NCBI GenBank assembly: GCA_001464275.1 | Contig: LNFL01000166.1 | Span: 30,168 to 94,167 of the forward strand | Length of the DNA stretch: 64,000 bases | Direction: 5' to 3' | DNA from: Actinobacteria bacterium Ga0077560 | Lineage (GTDB): Bacteria > Actinomycetota > Thermoleophilia > Miltoncostaeales > Miltoncostaeaceae | Shown: positions 16,746 through 25,439 of the stretch, piece after piece | Layout: each line of letters begins with the position of its first letter | How positions within the stretch are numbered: position 1 is the first letter of the stretch | Notes under the pieces: generated by a model | Told to the model about the DNA's origin: nothing | Databases searched by the model: none | Seen by the model: only the letters and a program-made list of their open reading frames with translations | Position numbers and translations under genes: made by a program

Positions 16746-17942
16746 ATGAGCGCGGCCTCGCCCACGCCCCCCTGGGCCATCTTCCTGACGGCCACCGCCG
16801 CGCTGGTGGCCCTGTGGATCCTGGGCCAGACCATCGGGCACGTCCTGATCGTCTTCGCGTTCTCGATGGTGCTCGCGCTGCTGCTCAACCCGGCGGTGCG
16901 CATGCTGCGGCGCCTGCGCGTGCCGCGCGGCGTGGCCGTGCTCATGGTCTTCCTGCTGCTCATCGGCACCGTCGGCGGCGCGATCACGCTGGTCGTCTCG
17001 CCGGTGCGCGGCCAGGTGGAGGAGATCCAGAAGAACCTGCCGGCCTACACCGACCAGGCGAACCGGCAGGTGGACCGCCTGCAGCGGTTCTTCGACGACC
17101 GCGGGATGAACGTGGACGTCAAGCAGCGTCTGGGCGAGGTCATCACGGCGGTCGAGGAGCGCGCCTCGGAGGCCGCGGACAACCTGCTGACCTACAGCCT
17201 CGACGTCCTCGGGGTGCTCATCACCCTCATCATCGTGCTGGTGAGCACCGTGTACATGCTGCTGGACGCCCCGCGCATCGCGGCGTTCGCGCGGCGGCTG
17301 GGCGGCCCTCCGGCCGCGGTGTTCCTGCGGCGCACCGAGCGGACGCTGGTGGAGTACATGAAGGCCCAGCTGCTGGTGTCGCTCATCATCGGCACCTCCG
17401 CCGGCCTGGTGCTGTGGCTCTACGGCGTCACGGGGATCTTCCCGTTGGGCGCCACCTTCGCCGTCGCGTTCGCCACCTGGGTGTTCGTGATGGAGTTCAT
17501 CCCCTACGTGGGCCCCATCCTGGGCGCCGTGCCGCCGGTGCTCCTGGCGCTGGTCACCTCGCCGGTCGCCGCGATCTGGGTGGTGGTGGCATTCCTGGCG
17601 ATCCACCAGATCGAGGGCCACGTGGTGGTGCCCAAGGTGATGGGTGACGCCGTGGGGGTGCACCCCCTGGTGGTCATCTTCGGCCTGCTCATCGGGCAGC
17701 AGCTCGCCGGGTTCATCGGCGTGGTGATCGCCATCCCGATGGTCGTGGTGGTCAAGGAGGCCGTGGTGTTCGCCACCGACCGCATGTTCGAGCGCCGGCG
17801 GGCCGCCGAGCCGGCCGAGGTGGCCGCGGAACCGCCCCCCGGTGATGCGGGGGACACGGCGGAGTCCCCCCTGCCCGCGCCCGCCGCCCCGCGCGAGGCG
17901 CCGGGCCCGCTGGCCGGCGGCTCCGTGACCGCCGATGGCTGA
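16746..17942 (+). CDS. AI-2E family (PerM/UPF0118) transporter
   Basis: The 398-aa polytopic membrane protein has hydrophobic segments near 10-30, 35-55 and 65-90, then a soluble coiled region (VEEIQKNLPAYTDQANRQVDRL). Further helices follow, with the family motif GVHPLVVIFGLLIGQQLAGFIGVVIAIPMVVVV near residues 300-330. Characterised members export small molecules or act as ion antiporters; the substrate here is unknown. An Ala/Pro-rich cytoplasmic tail ends the protein. It overlaps the ABC ATPase gene by 8 nt, so the three genes form one unit. Confidence 0.88.
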   Translation: MSAASPTPPWAIFLTATAALVALWILGQTIGHVLIVFAFSMVLALLLNPAVRMLRRLRVPRGVAVLMVFLLLIGTVGGAITLVVSPVRGQVEEIQKNLPAYTDQANRQVDRLQRFFDDRGMNVDVKQRLGEVITAVEERASEAADNLLTYSLDVLGVLITLIIVLVSTVYMLLDAPRIAAFARRLGGPPAAVFLRRTERTLVEYMKAQLLVSLIIGTSAGLVLWLYGVTGIFPLGATFAVAFATWVFVMEFIPYVGPILGAVPPVLLALVTSPVAAIWVVVAFLAIHQIEGHVVVPKVMGDAVGVHPLVVIFGLLIGQQLAGFIGVVIAIPMVVVVKEAVVFATDRMFERRRAAEPAEVAAEPPPGDAGDTAESPLPAPAAPREAPGPLAGGSVTADG

Positions 17943-18675
17943 CGTGGACGCTCCGCCCCTCCTCGAGGCCCGTGCGCTGGTGCGCCGGTACCGCCGGTTC
18001 ACCGCGCTGGACGGCGTGGACCTGCGCCTGCTGCCGGGTGAGGCCGTCGCCCTGCTGGGGCCCAACGGCGCGGGGAAGACCACCCTGCTGGAGCTGCTGG
18101 CCGGCGTGGCCCGCCCCACCGAGGGGACGGTCACCTGGGGTGGCGGCGACGCGGCCGTGCGCGTCGGGTGGGTGCCGCAGCGTCCCGCGGTGTACCTGCG
18201 CCTGTCGGTGCGGGAGAACCTGCGGCTGTTCGCCGCCCTGGAGGGCGCGGACGACCCGTCCGCCGAGGCCGAGCGCCTCATCGGGCGCGCCGATCTGGAG
18301 ACGGTCGCGAGCCGGCCCGCCGGGCAGCTGTCCACCGGGACGCTGCAGCGGCTCAACCTGGCGGTCGCCCTGGCCGGGCACCCGGCCGCGCTGCTGCTGG
18401 ACGAGCCCTCGGCGACGCTCTCACCCGACCAGCGCCTGCGGCTGTGGGAGTGGCTGGGCGAGCTGCGGGCCCAGGACGGGCTCGCCCTGGTCTTCTCCAC
18501 GCAGTCGGTGCAGGAGGCGGCCCGTCACGGCGACCGCATGGTGGTGATCGCCCGCGGGCGCAGCGCCTTCGCCGGCGGCATGGACGACCTGCTGGCCCGC
18601 TGGGGCAGCCCGGACGACGGCGTCGACGCCGACGAGCGCGCCTTCCTGCGCCTGGTCGAGGGGACGCCGGCGTGA
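17935..18675 (+). CDS. ABC transporter ATP-binding protein
   Basis: This 246-aa ATPase has Walker A GPNGAGKTTLLELL (residues about 42-55), a signature-type sequence QLSTGTLQRLNLA in place of LSGGQ, and Walker B ALLLDEPSATLSPD. It resembles CcmA/multidrug-export type ATPases that pair with an ABC-2 permease. Its stop overlaps the GTG start of the permease gene (GTGA), so the two make one exporter. Substrate unknown. Confidence 0.9.
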   Translation: MADVDAPPLLEARALVRRYRRFTALDGVDLRLLPGEAVALLGPNGAGKTTLLELLAGVARPTEGTVTWGGGDAAVRVGWVPQRPAVYLRLSVRENLRLFAALEGADDPSAEAERLIGRADLETVASRPAGQLSTGTLQRLNLAVALAGHPAALLLDEPSATLSPDQRLRLWEWLGELRAQDGLALVFSTQSVQEAARHGDRMVVIARGRSAFAGGMDDLLARWGSPDDGVDADERAFLRLVEGTPA

Positions 18676-20006
18676 GGGGCGCGCTGCTGTTGTTCCGCAA
18701 GGACCTGCGCCTGCTGCGCCGCGCGCCCCTGCTCCTGGCCGTGCTGGTGGGCTACCCGCTGCTGGTGGCGCTGCTGGTGGCCGCCGCCCTGCAGGGCGAG
18801 CAGCGGCGTCCCACCGTGGCGCTGGTGAGCCTGGACGCGCCCGGCCGCACGGTGCAGGTGGGCGACCGCCGGCTGTCGGTGGACGACTACGTGGAGCGGC
18901 TCCAGGAGGAGGTGGACGTGGAGCGCCTCGAGCCCGCCCGGGCCCGCGAGGAGCTCGACGCCGGCCGCGTGGCGGCCATCCTCACCATCCCGGAGGGGTT
19001 CATCGCTGACCTGCAGTCCGGGGTGCGGCAGCCGACGCTCGAACTGGTGACCTCGCGGCGCTCCCCCATCGAGGGCGAGGCGATCCAGCGGCGCCTGGAG
19101 TCGGCGGTGTACCGCTTCAACCAGGGCCTGGCCCAGGGGTACGTGCGGCAGGTGCTGCAGCTGGTGGACTTCATCGTCAACGGCGGCAGCATCGCCGTGC
19201 TGGGCCGCCAGGGGGACGTGATCGGCCTGGTGCGCGGCCGGGAGCTCATCGTGGACGCGCAGGCCGAGCTGCGCAGGGACGGCAACACCGCGCTCGCGCT
19301 GCGCCTGGCACCGCTCATCAGCTTCATCGACGAGACCCAGAACAACCTCGACCTCGCGCGGCCCGCGGCGACGGCGATCAGCAGCCCAATCCAGCTCTCC
19401 ATCCGCGAGGGCGCGCGTGGACGCGAGCCGCTGTCGGCGTTCGGGATGGCCGGGGCCCTGCTGGTGAGCCTGGCGCTGGCCGGTGTGCTGCTGGCGGCCG
19501 CGGGGCTCTCCTCGGAGCGTGAGGAGAACACCCTGGTGCGGCTGCGGCGCGGCCTGGTGCCGCTGCCGCTGCTCATCGTGGAGAAGGTGCTGTTCAGCGC
19601 CCTGGCGTGCCTGGTGGTGGGGATGGTGCTGCTTGCCGCCGTGGCCGGGCTCACCGACCTCGCGGTGGGCCGGTGGGCGGTGTGGCCGGGTGTGCTCCTG
19701 CTGGCCGGCGCGGCCTTCGGGGCCTTCGGCGCGCTGGTGGGCGCCGCGGCCCGTGAGACGCGAACCGCGCTGCTGGCGGCGCTCATGCTCGCGCTGCCGC
19801 TGGTGTTCGTGGGGCTCATCCCGGGGGACCGCACCGGGGTGGTGGCCGACGTGGTGCCCTTCGGGCCCGCCTTCGACGTCTTCCGCACGCTGCTGGCCGA
19901 TCCCACACTCGGATCGATCGGCGGATCCCTGGCGCTGCTGGGCGGTCTCACCGCCGTTCTGACGGGTCTGGCGGCCCTGGTGCTGCACCGCCGCGCGGCC
20001 ACCTAG
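18672..20006 (+). CDS. ABC-2 type transporter permease
   Basis: In the 444-aa protein one N-terminal helix (LLLAVLVGYPLLVALLVAAAL) is followed by a large extracytoplasmic domain of about 220 residues. A cluster of helices follows after about residue 255 (MAGALLVSLALAGVLLAAAGL and others). This is the YhgE/ABC-2 layout used for drug or lipid export. The ABC-2 hallmark EREENTLVRLRRG follows the first helix of the cluster. The GTG start is fixed by the GTGA overlap with the ATPase gene. Confidence 0.85.
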   Translation: MRGALLLFRKDLRLLRRAPLLLAVLVGYPLLVALLVAAALQGEQRRPTVALVSLDAPGRTVQVGDRRLSVDDYVERLQEEVDVERLEPARAREELDAGRVAAILTIPEGFIADLQSGVRQPTLELVTSRRSPIEGEAIQRRLESAVYRFNQGLAQGYVRQVLQLVDFIVNGGSIAVLGRQGDVIGLVRGRELIVDAQAELRRDGNTALALRLAPLISFIDETQNNLDLARPAATAISSPIQLSIREGARGREPLSAFGMAGALLVSLALAGVLLAAAGLSSEREENTLVRLRRGLVPLPLLIVEKVLFSALACLVVGMVLLAAVAGLTDLAVGRWAVWPGVLLLAGAAFGAFGALVGAAARETRTALLAALMLALPLVFVGLIPGDRTGVVADVVPFGPAFDVFRTLLADPTLGSIGGSLALLGGLTAVLTGLAALVLHRRAAT

Positions 20007-20114
20007 CGACCCGCAGGTTTTCGCATGTTCCGGCAGGACTCGCGCACCTGCCGGTGAACCCGGATGACCACGCGTGCCGCGACGGGCGGAACGCCGTTGT
20101 CCAAAGGGGGAAGG

Positions 20115-20654
20115 ATGAAGCACCTTCGGCCGTCACCGGCCATGCTGGTCGCGCTCGTCGCGCTGTTCGTCGCGCTGGGCACCGGCGCCTACGCGGCCAC
20201 CGAGATCGCCAAGAACTCGGTCGGGAGCGCGGAGCTCAAGAAGGACGCCGTCGTGTCGTCGCGCATCCGCGACGGGCAGGTGCGTGCGCAGGACCTGCGC
20301 GCCGAGAGCGTGACGCGCGAGAAGCTCGCCCTGGGGGAGCGGGTCATCTGGGCGGTCGTGAAGGCCGACGGGACCCTGGTGCGCGAGAGCGGCGAGATCA
20401 CCACCGCCACCCGCGTGCTCACCGGCCGCTACAGCCTCAAGTTCAGCCGGCCCATCGCGAACTGCGCCTGGGTGGTCTCCACCTCCAGCGACGACACGCT
20501 CAGCCAGGCGTACGCCGAGGTGCAGCGCAACGGCACGGCCACGCAGGAGCTGCTGGTCTCCACCAGCCGTCCCGAGGGCGGGGTGTCGGTGCTGCGCGAC
20601 CTGGACTTCCAGGTGATCATCGCGTGCGGCACGAGCGCCAAGGACGACAAGTAG
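20115..20654 (+). CDS. Secreted protein of a Thermoleophilia-typical family
   Basis: The 179-aa product has a signal peptide of the type very common in Solirubrobacterales (PSPAMLVALVALFVALGTGAYAA). It is followed by short repeats of the kind KNSVGSAELKKDAVVSSRIRDGQVRAQDL and a C-terminal beta-rich domain of about 100 residues with two Cys (ANCAW and IIACG) that could form a disulfide. The ATG follows GGGGGAAGG. Function unknown; the leader is a useful taxonomic marker. Confidence 0.8.
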   Translation: MKHLRPSPAMLVALVALFVALGTGAYAATEIAKNSVGSAELKKDAVVSSRIRDGQVRAQDLRAESVTREKLALGERVIWAVVKADGTLVRESGEITTATRVLTGRYSLKFSRPIANCAWVVSTSSDDTLSQAYAEVQRNGTATQELLVSTSRPEGGVSVLRDLDFQVIIACGTSAKDDK

Positions 20655-20666
20655 CCGCGTGACGGC

Positions 20667-21317
20667 TCAGGGGGTGAACCGGCGGCGCACCGCCAGCGCG
20701 GCGCGCAGGCGCCGCCGGTACTCCTCCCGGTCCACCAGCTCCGCCCCGAAGCGGGAGGTGTGCTCGGTGGCCATCTGGATGTCCCACAGCAGGTAGCCGC
20801 GCTCGCGCAGCCGCTGGGCCGTGGCCACCACCGCCACGTTCCCGGCGTCGGGGGCGCGGTGGAACATGCTCTCGGAGGTGAACAGCCCGCCGAGGGTCAC
20901 GCCGAACAGGCCGCCCGCCAGCCGCCCCTCCCGGTCCCAGCACTCCACCGTGTGGCAGTGCCCGGCGGCGTGCAGGGCCGCGTAGGCGTCCACCAGGCGG
21001 GGGCTCAGCCAGGTGCCCTCCTCGCGTTCGGCACAGGCCTCCAGGACCTCCCGCACGGCGGTGTCCACGCGCACCAGGTAGTCGCCGCGCCGCACGGCCC
21101 GGGCCACCGAGCGCGGCACACGGAAGCCGTCCACGGGGATCACCGCCCGGGGATCGGCCTCGTAGAACTCCACGGGGGCGTCCGGATCGGCCGGGTCGTC
21201 CATCGGAAACGCCCCGTGCGCGTAGGCCGCGAGCAGCGCATCGGGGCGCAGCACGTCCCGGTCGCGGCGCCTCAACGGGGCCACGGCGCCATCCACGCGG
21301 GGTTTGGCGGTACCCAC
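20667..21317 (-). CDS. aat: Leucyl/phenylalanyl-tRNA--protein transferase
   Basis: It adds Leu or Phe from aminoacyl-tRNA to N-terminal Arg/Lys of proteins, creating N-degrons for ClpS/ClpAP. Family blocks are AAYAHGAFPMDD, DPRAVIP, HCHTVECWDREGRLAGGLFGVTLGGLFTSESMFHR (split here only for description) and LLWDIQMATEHTSRFGAE. The length of 216 aa is normal. The GTG at 21317 is the longest start; GTG 21284 gives a more typical N-terminus and clears the palindrome at 21318-21337. Confidence 0.92.
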   Translation of the reverse strand: MGTAKPRVDGAVAPLRRRDRDVLRPDALLAAYAHGAFPMDDPADPDAPVEFYEADPRAVIPVDGFRVPRSVARAVRRGDYLVRVDTAVREVLEACAEREEGTWLSPRLVDAYAALHAAGHCHTVECWDREGRLAGGLFGVTLGGLFTSESMFHRAPDAGNVAVVATAQRLRERGYLLWDIQMATEHTSRFGAELVDREEYRRRLRAALAVRRRFTP

Positions 21318-21337
21318 ATGGACGCTATTGTGGCCAT
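21318..21337. promoter_or_regulatory. Imperfect palindrome, candidate operator upstream of the wHTH gene
   Basis: ATGGACGCTATTGTGGCCAT lies just before the regulator gene at 21341. It matches 15 of 20 positions of the perfect palindrome at 21979-21998 upstream of hemB, which suggests the same protein binds both. Confidence 0.45.
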
Positions 21338-21340
21338 GAG

Positions 21341-21940
21341 ATGGACTTCACGTCACCCATGCGCGTCGTCAGCGGCGGTTTGGACGGTCCCGTGCTCGCC
21401 GTGCTGGCACGAGCCGAGCGGCCCCTCACCGGTCGCGAGGTGGCCCGGGAGGCCGGGCAATCGTCGCACAGCGGAGTGCGCGGCGCGCTGGCGCGCCTGG
21501 TGCAGCAGGGGGTGGTGACGGCCCTCCCCGCCGGCCGGGCGACGATCTACCAGCTCAACCGCGAGCACCTGGCGGCGCCGCACATCGTGGCGCTGGCGGG
21601 GCTCACCGATGAGCTCTCGCGGCGCCTGCGCGAACGCGTCCGGGCGTGGGAGCCGGCCCCCGTCTGGGCCACCGTGGTGGGGGCGTTCGCCCAGGGGGAC
21701 GCCGGTCCGGAGGATCCCCTGGAGCTGCTGGTGGTGCGGCCCGACGAGACCGACCGCGAGGACCCCGCCTGGCGGGCCCAGGTGGACGGGCTGCGCAAGG
21801 ACCTGGCCGCGTGGACCGGTAATGCCGTGGTCATCGTCGAGCACGACGTGGACGAGCTGGAGGCGGGCGCCGCGGCCGAGCTGGTGCGCGAGGCGCTCAT
21901 CGACGGCATCGACCTGGCCGGATCGCCCGGCGCCTATTAG
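21341..21940 (+). CDS. Winged-helix regulator with nucleotidyltransferase-like C-terminal region
   Basis: In the 199-aa product, residues 10-75 form a MarR/ArsR-type winged helix (PLTGREVAREAGQSSHSGVRGALARLVQQGVV, then a wing ending YQLNREHL). The C-terminal half (VWATVVGAFAQGDAGPEDPLELLVVRPDE) resembles a minimal nucleotidyltransferase core, but the usual GSxARG metal site is replaced by GAFAQGDAG, so it may have lost catalysis. A related palindrome flanks each end of the gene, one of them upstream of hemB. Autoregulation and control of hemB are inferred. Confidence 0.65.
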   Translation: MDFTSPMRVVSGGLDGPVLAVLARAERPLTGREVAREAGQSSHSGVRGALARLVQQGVVTALPAGRATIYQLNREHLAAPHIVALAGLTDELSRRLRERVRAWEPAPVWATVVGAFAQGDAGPEDPLELLVVRPDETDREDPAWRAQVDGLRKDLAAWTGNAVVIVEHDVDELEAGAAAELVREALIDGIDLAGSPGAY

Positions 21941-21978
21941 GCCGCTGGGGCGGCCGTGGCGGACATAAGCTGCCCGTT

Positions 21979-21998
21979 ATGGACGAGATTTCGTCCAT
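21979..21998. promoter_or_regulatory. Perfect 8-bp inverted repeat upstream of hemB
   Basis: ATGGACGA-GATT-TCGTCCAT lies 38 bp after the regulator stop and about 90 bp before hemB. No T-run follows, so it looks more like an operator than a terminator. It is the closest relative of the site at 21318. Confidence 0.5.
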
Positions 21999-22071
21999 GT
22001 GGACGTCAGTGACGACCGCCCTCATCCACCGCGGGAGCCGTGTGGACCGGCCCACCGTACCCGCGCCGGGC

Positions 22072-22077
22072 TACACT
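22072..22077 (+). promoter_or_regulatory. Candidate -10 element of the hemB operon
   Basis: TACACT lies 11 nt before the ATG at 22089 and 20 nt before an in-frame GTG at 22098. Confidence 0.4.
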
Positions 22078-22088
22078 CGCCCGACGGA

Positions 22089-23093
22089 ATGCACCATGTG
22101 ACGGACACATTCGCGCGGCACCCCCAGGCGCGCCCGCGGCGGCTGCGCCGCGGCGAGACGCTGCGCCGGATGGTGCGCGAGACCCGTCTGTCGCCCGACC
22201 AGCTGGTGCTGCCGCTGTTCGCGATCGCGGGCGACGGCGTGGAGGAGCCCATCGCGTCGCTGCCGGGGCAGTCCCGCCTGTCGGCCGACCTCCTGGCCCG
22301 GCGCGCCGCCCGCGCGTACGCGGCCGGGGTCCCCGCGGTGCTCCTGTTCGGCGTGTCCGACGAGAAGGACGCCGAGGCGTCCGTGAGCCACGACCCCAAC
22401 GGGGCCGTGCAGCGCGCCGTCGCCGCCGTGAAGGACGCGGTGCCGGACATGGTGGTGATCACCGACGTGTGCCTGTGCGCCTACACCGACCACGGCCACT
22501 GCGGCCTGGTGGTGGACGGCGAGGTGGACAACGACGCCTCACTGGAGGTCCTCGCCCGGGCCGCGCTGAGCCATGCGCGCGCGGGCGCCGACGTGGTGGC
22601 GCCCAGCGACATGATGGACGGCCGCGTCGCCGCCATCCGCGAGCTGCTGGACGCCGAGGGCCAGTCCACCACGGCCATCCTCTCGTACGCCGCCAAGTAC
22701 GCCTCGGCCTTCTACGGGCCCTTCCGCGACGCCGCCGGCTCCGCGCCGGGCTACGGTGACCGCAAGGGGTACCAGATGGACCCCGCCAACGGCCGCGAGG
22801 CGCTGCGCGAGGTGGAGCTCGACATCGCCGAGGGCGCGGACATGGTGATGGTGAAGCCGGCCCTCACCTACCTGGACGTGATCGCCCGCGTCCGGGACAT
22901 CACCCGCCTGCCCGTGGCCGCCTACCACGTCAGCGGCGAGTACTCGATGCTGAAGGCCGCCGCCGAGCGCGGCTGGCTGGACGAGCGGGTCGCCACCATG
23001 GAGACCCTCACGGCGATCGTCCGCGCCGGGACCGATCTTGTCATCACGTACGCCGCGGAGGATGCGGCGAACTGGCTCCAGGAGCACGCATGA
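22089..23093 (+). CDS. hemB: Porphobilinogen synthase (delta-aminolevulinate dehydratase)
   Basis: It condenses two 5-aminolevulinate molecules to porphobilinogen. The cysteine-rich metal site DVCLCAYTDHGHCG marks a zinc-dependent enzyme. The two active-site lysines lie in SYAAKYASAFYGPF and MVMVKPALTYLDV. The length of 334 aa is normal. It is first in a coupled operon; its stop overlaps the next start by 4 nt (ATGA). ATG 22089 is preferred to a long upstream extension; GTG 22098 is possible. Confidence 0.95.
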   Translation: MHHVTDTFARHPQARPRRLRRGETLRRMVRETRLSPDQLVLPLFAIAGDGVEEPIASLPGQSRLSADLLARRAARAYAAGVPAVLLFGVSDEKDAEASVSHDPNGAVQRAVAAVKDAVPDMVVITDVCLCAYTDHGHCGLVVDGEVDNDASLEVLARAALSHARAGADVVAPSDMMDGRVAAIRELLDAEGQSTTAILSYAAKYASAFYGPFRDAAGSAPGYGDRKGYQMDPANGREALREVELDIAEGADMVMVKPALTYLDVIARVRDITRLPVAAYHVSGEYSMLKAAAERGWLDERVATMETLTAIVRAGTDLVITYAAEDAANWLQEHA

Positions 23094-24193
23094 CGACCAC
23101 CGCCCCAAGCCGGATCCACCACAAGCCGGACGACGCGGACCGGGAGCTGCTGAACGCCCTGCAGGCGGGCCTGCCGCTGGTGCGGCGGCCGTTCGAGCAG
23201 ATCGGCGCCGCCATCGGGATGCCCGAGGACGAGGTCCTGCGCCGCATGCAGGTGCTGCGCGACGCCGCGATCATCCGCCAGGTCTCGGCGATCTTCGACA
23301 CCCGGGCGCTGGGCTACACCAGCACCCTGGTCGCGGCGAAGTACCCGGAGGACCGGCTGTTCGACGCCGCCGCGATCGTGGGCGGCCACCCCGGCGTGAG
23401 CCACAACTACCGCCGCAGCCACGCGTTCAACCTGTGGTTCACGCTGGCCGTGGAGCCCGACGCCCGCCTGAGCCTGGAGGACACGCTCGAGATCCTCGCC
23501 GAGCGCACCCAGGCCGACTCCATGCGGATGCTCCCCACGCTCAAGCTCTTCAAGATCAACGTGCAGCTGGACATGACCGGCGCGCAGGGCAACGTCGCCA
23601 AGGACGCCGACCCCAAGCCGGCGCCCCGCCGTGGCGACGGCGAGCTGCCCACCGAGGAGGACAAGCGGTTCATCTGCATCCTCCAGCGCGACCTGCCCCT
23701 CGAGCGCACCCCGTTCGACACGTGGGCGGCCGAGGCCGGGGTGGACCCCGACGAGCTGCTCGCCCAGGCCCAGCGCTTCGTGGACCGCTCCTACATGCGC
23801 CGCTTCGCCGCGGTGCTCAACCACCGGCGTGCCGGCTTCGGCGCCAACGGCATGGCCGTGTGGAAGGTGCCGGAGGAGGAGCTGGAGGAGATCGGCCCCA
23901 AGATGGCCGCGTTCCGGTCGGTGTCGCACTGCTACAAGCGGCCGACCTACGAGGACTGGCCCTACTCGATCTTCACGATGGTCCATGCACGGTCCATGGA
24001 GGCCTGCGAGGAGACCATCGAGGCCATCGCCCAGGAGTGCGGCATCACCGATCCGGACCGCCGGGCGATCCTCTACTCCACGTACGAGTTCAAGAAGATC
24101 CGGCTCGTCTACTACACGCCCGAGTACCGGGCCTGGGAGGACCTGGCGCTCGCCGGGGCGCCGCTGCCGGAGTGGCGGCCGCTGGCCGCGTGA
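23090..24193 (+). CDS. Fused AhbA-AhbB-like siroheme decarboxylase (Lrp/AsnC fold)
   Basis: The 367-aa protein consists of two tandem Lrp/AsnC-like halves (about residues 12-165 and 185-345). Each has a winged helix (RPFEQIGAAIGMPEDEVLRRMQVL; RTPFDTWAAEAGVDPDELLAQAQ) followed by an effector-type domain with GVSHNYRRSHAFNLWFT and SVSHCYKRPTYEDWPYSIFT. Those H-x-Y and Y-x-R motifs are the substrate-site signatures of AhbA/AhbB, which turn siroheme into didecarboxysiroheme in the alternative heme pathway. AhbA and AhbB are usually separate subunits; here they are one chain. Location between hemB and hemL supports a tetrapyrrole role. A regulatory role is the alternative. Confidence 0.8.
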   Translation: MTTTAPSRIHHKPDDADRELLNALQAGLPLVRRPFEQIGAAIGMPEDEVLRRMQVLRDAAIIRQVSAIFDTRALGYTSTLVAAKYPEDRLFDAAAIVGGHPGVSHNYRRSHAFNLWFTLAVEPDARLSLEDTLEILAERTQADSMRMLPTLKLFKINVQLDMTGAQGNVAKDADPKPAPRRGDGELPTEEDKRFICILQRDLPLERTPFDTWAAEAGVDPDELLAQAQRFVDRSYMRRFAAVLNHRRAGFGANGMAVWKVPEEELEEIGPKMAAFRSVSHCYKRPTYEDWPYSIFTMVHARSMEACEETIEAIAQECGITDPDRRAILYSTYEFKKIRLVYYTPEYRAWEDLALAGAPLPEWRPLAA

Positions 24194-25439
24194 GCGGGGC
24201 CGTGCCGGACACCACGCGCAGCGCGGAGCTGTTCGACCGGGCGCGCCGCGTCCTGGTGGGCGGGGTCAACTCCCCGGTGCGGGCCATGCGCTCCATCGGG
24301 CGGGACCCGCTGTTCATCGACCGGGCCGAGGGGCCCCACGTGTGGGATGCCGACGGCAACCGCTACGTGGACTACCTCTCGACCTGGGGCCCGGCGATCC
24401 TGGGGCACGCCGCCCCGGCGGTGCTGGACGCGGTGCGCGACGCCCTGCCGCGCGGCACCTCCTACGGGGCGCCCACCGAGCGCGAGGTGGTGTTCGCCGG
24501 CGGCTGCGGATGACCTCCTCCGGGAGCGAGGCCGTCACCGGCGCCCTGCGCCTGGCGCGCGCCGCCACCGGCCGCGACGTGATCGTGAAGACCATCGGCG
24601 GGTACCACGGCGCGATCGACGTGCTGCTGGTGCAGGCCGGCAGCGGCGCGACCACCCTCGGCGTGCCGGACAGCCCGGGCGTGCCGGCCTCGGTGACCGC
24701 CAACACGCGGCTGGTGCCGTACAACGACCTCGCGGCGGCCGAGGCCGCCCTGGAGGGCGCCGCGGCGATCATCATCGAGCCCGTCGCCGGGAACATGGGC
24801 GTGGTGCTGCCGGAGCCCGGGTACCTGGAGGGCCTGCGCGCGGCCTGCGACCGCACCGGCGCGCTGCTGATCCTGGACGAGGTCATCACCGGCTTCCGGA
24901 TCGCCCGGGGCGGTGCGCAGGAGCGCTTCGGCGTGCGCGCCGACCTCACGTGCTTCGGGAAGATCATCGGCGGCGGCCTCCCGGTGGGCGCGTTCGGCGG
25001 CCGCGCGGACGTGATGGCCGAGCTGGCGCCCGAGGGCCCCTGCTACCAGGCGGGGACCCTGTCGGGGAACCCCCTGGCCACCGCGGCCGGCCTGGCCGTG
25101 CTGTGCGAGCTGGCCGCCCCCGGGGTGTACGAGCGGCTGGAGGCGTCCGGCGCCGCCCTGGAGGACGCCATCCGGGCCTCCGGCGCCCCGGTCGCGATCA
25201 ACCGCATCGGCTCGATGCTCACGCCGTTCTTCGCCCCGGGGCCGGTGCGCGACTACGCGTCGGCGACGACGGCGGACACCGCCGCGTACGGGGCCTTCGC
25301 CCGCGAGCTGCTGGCGCGCGGGGTGTACCCGGCCCCCTCCCAGTTCGAGTGCTGGTTCACGGGCCTCACCCACACCGACGCGGAGCTGGCCCACACCCGC
25401 CGCGCCCTCGCGGAGGCCGCCGAGGCGATCGCCGGGTGA
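24190..25439 (+). pseudogene. hemL: Glutamate-1-semialdehyde 2,1-aminomutase with a frame break
   Basis: This PLP enzyme makes 5-aminolevulinate, the HemB substrate. The N-terminal frame has FDRARRVLVGGVNSPVRAM and GTSYGAPTEREVVFAGG, then stops at 24513. The next frame resumes from MTSSGSEAVTGALRLARAATGR and runs through GYHGAIDVLLV, LILDEVITGFRIA, FGKIIGGGLPVGAFGG (PLP Lys) and QAGTLSGNPLA. About 11 residues that always lie between these parts are absent, equal to some 31 nt missing near 24500-24512. HemL is essential in organisms using the C5 route, so a consensus error is the likely cause. GTG start with 4-nt overlap to the preceding gene. Confidence 0.88.

Noticed and set aside
24511..25439. 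A separate short aminotransferase starting at MTSSGSEAV
   Set aside because: It lacks the N-terminal part that the preceding frame supplies; both belong to hemL.
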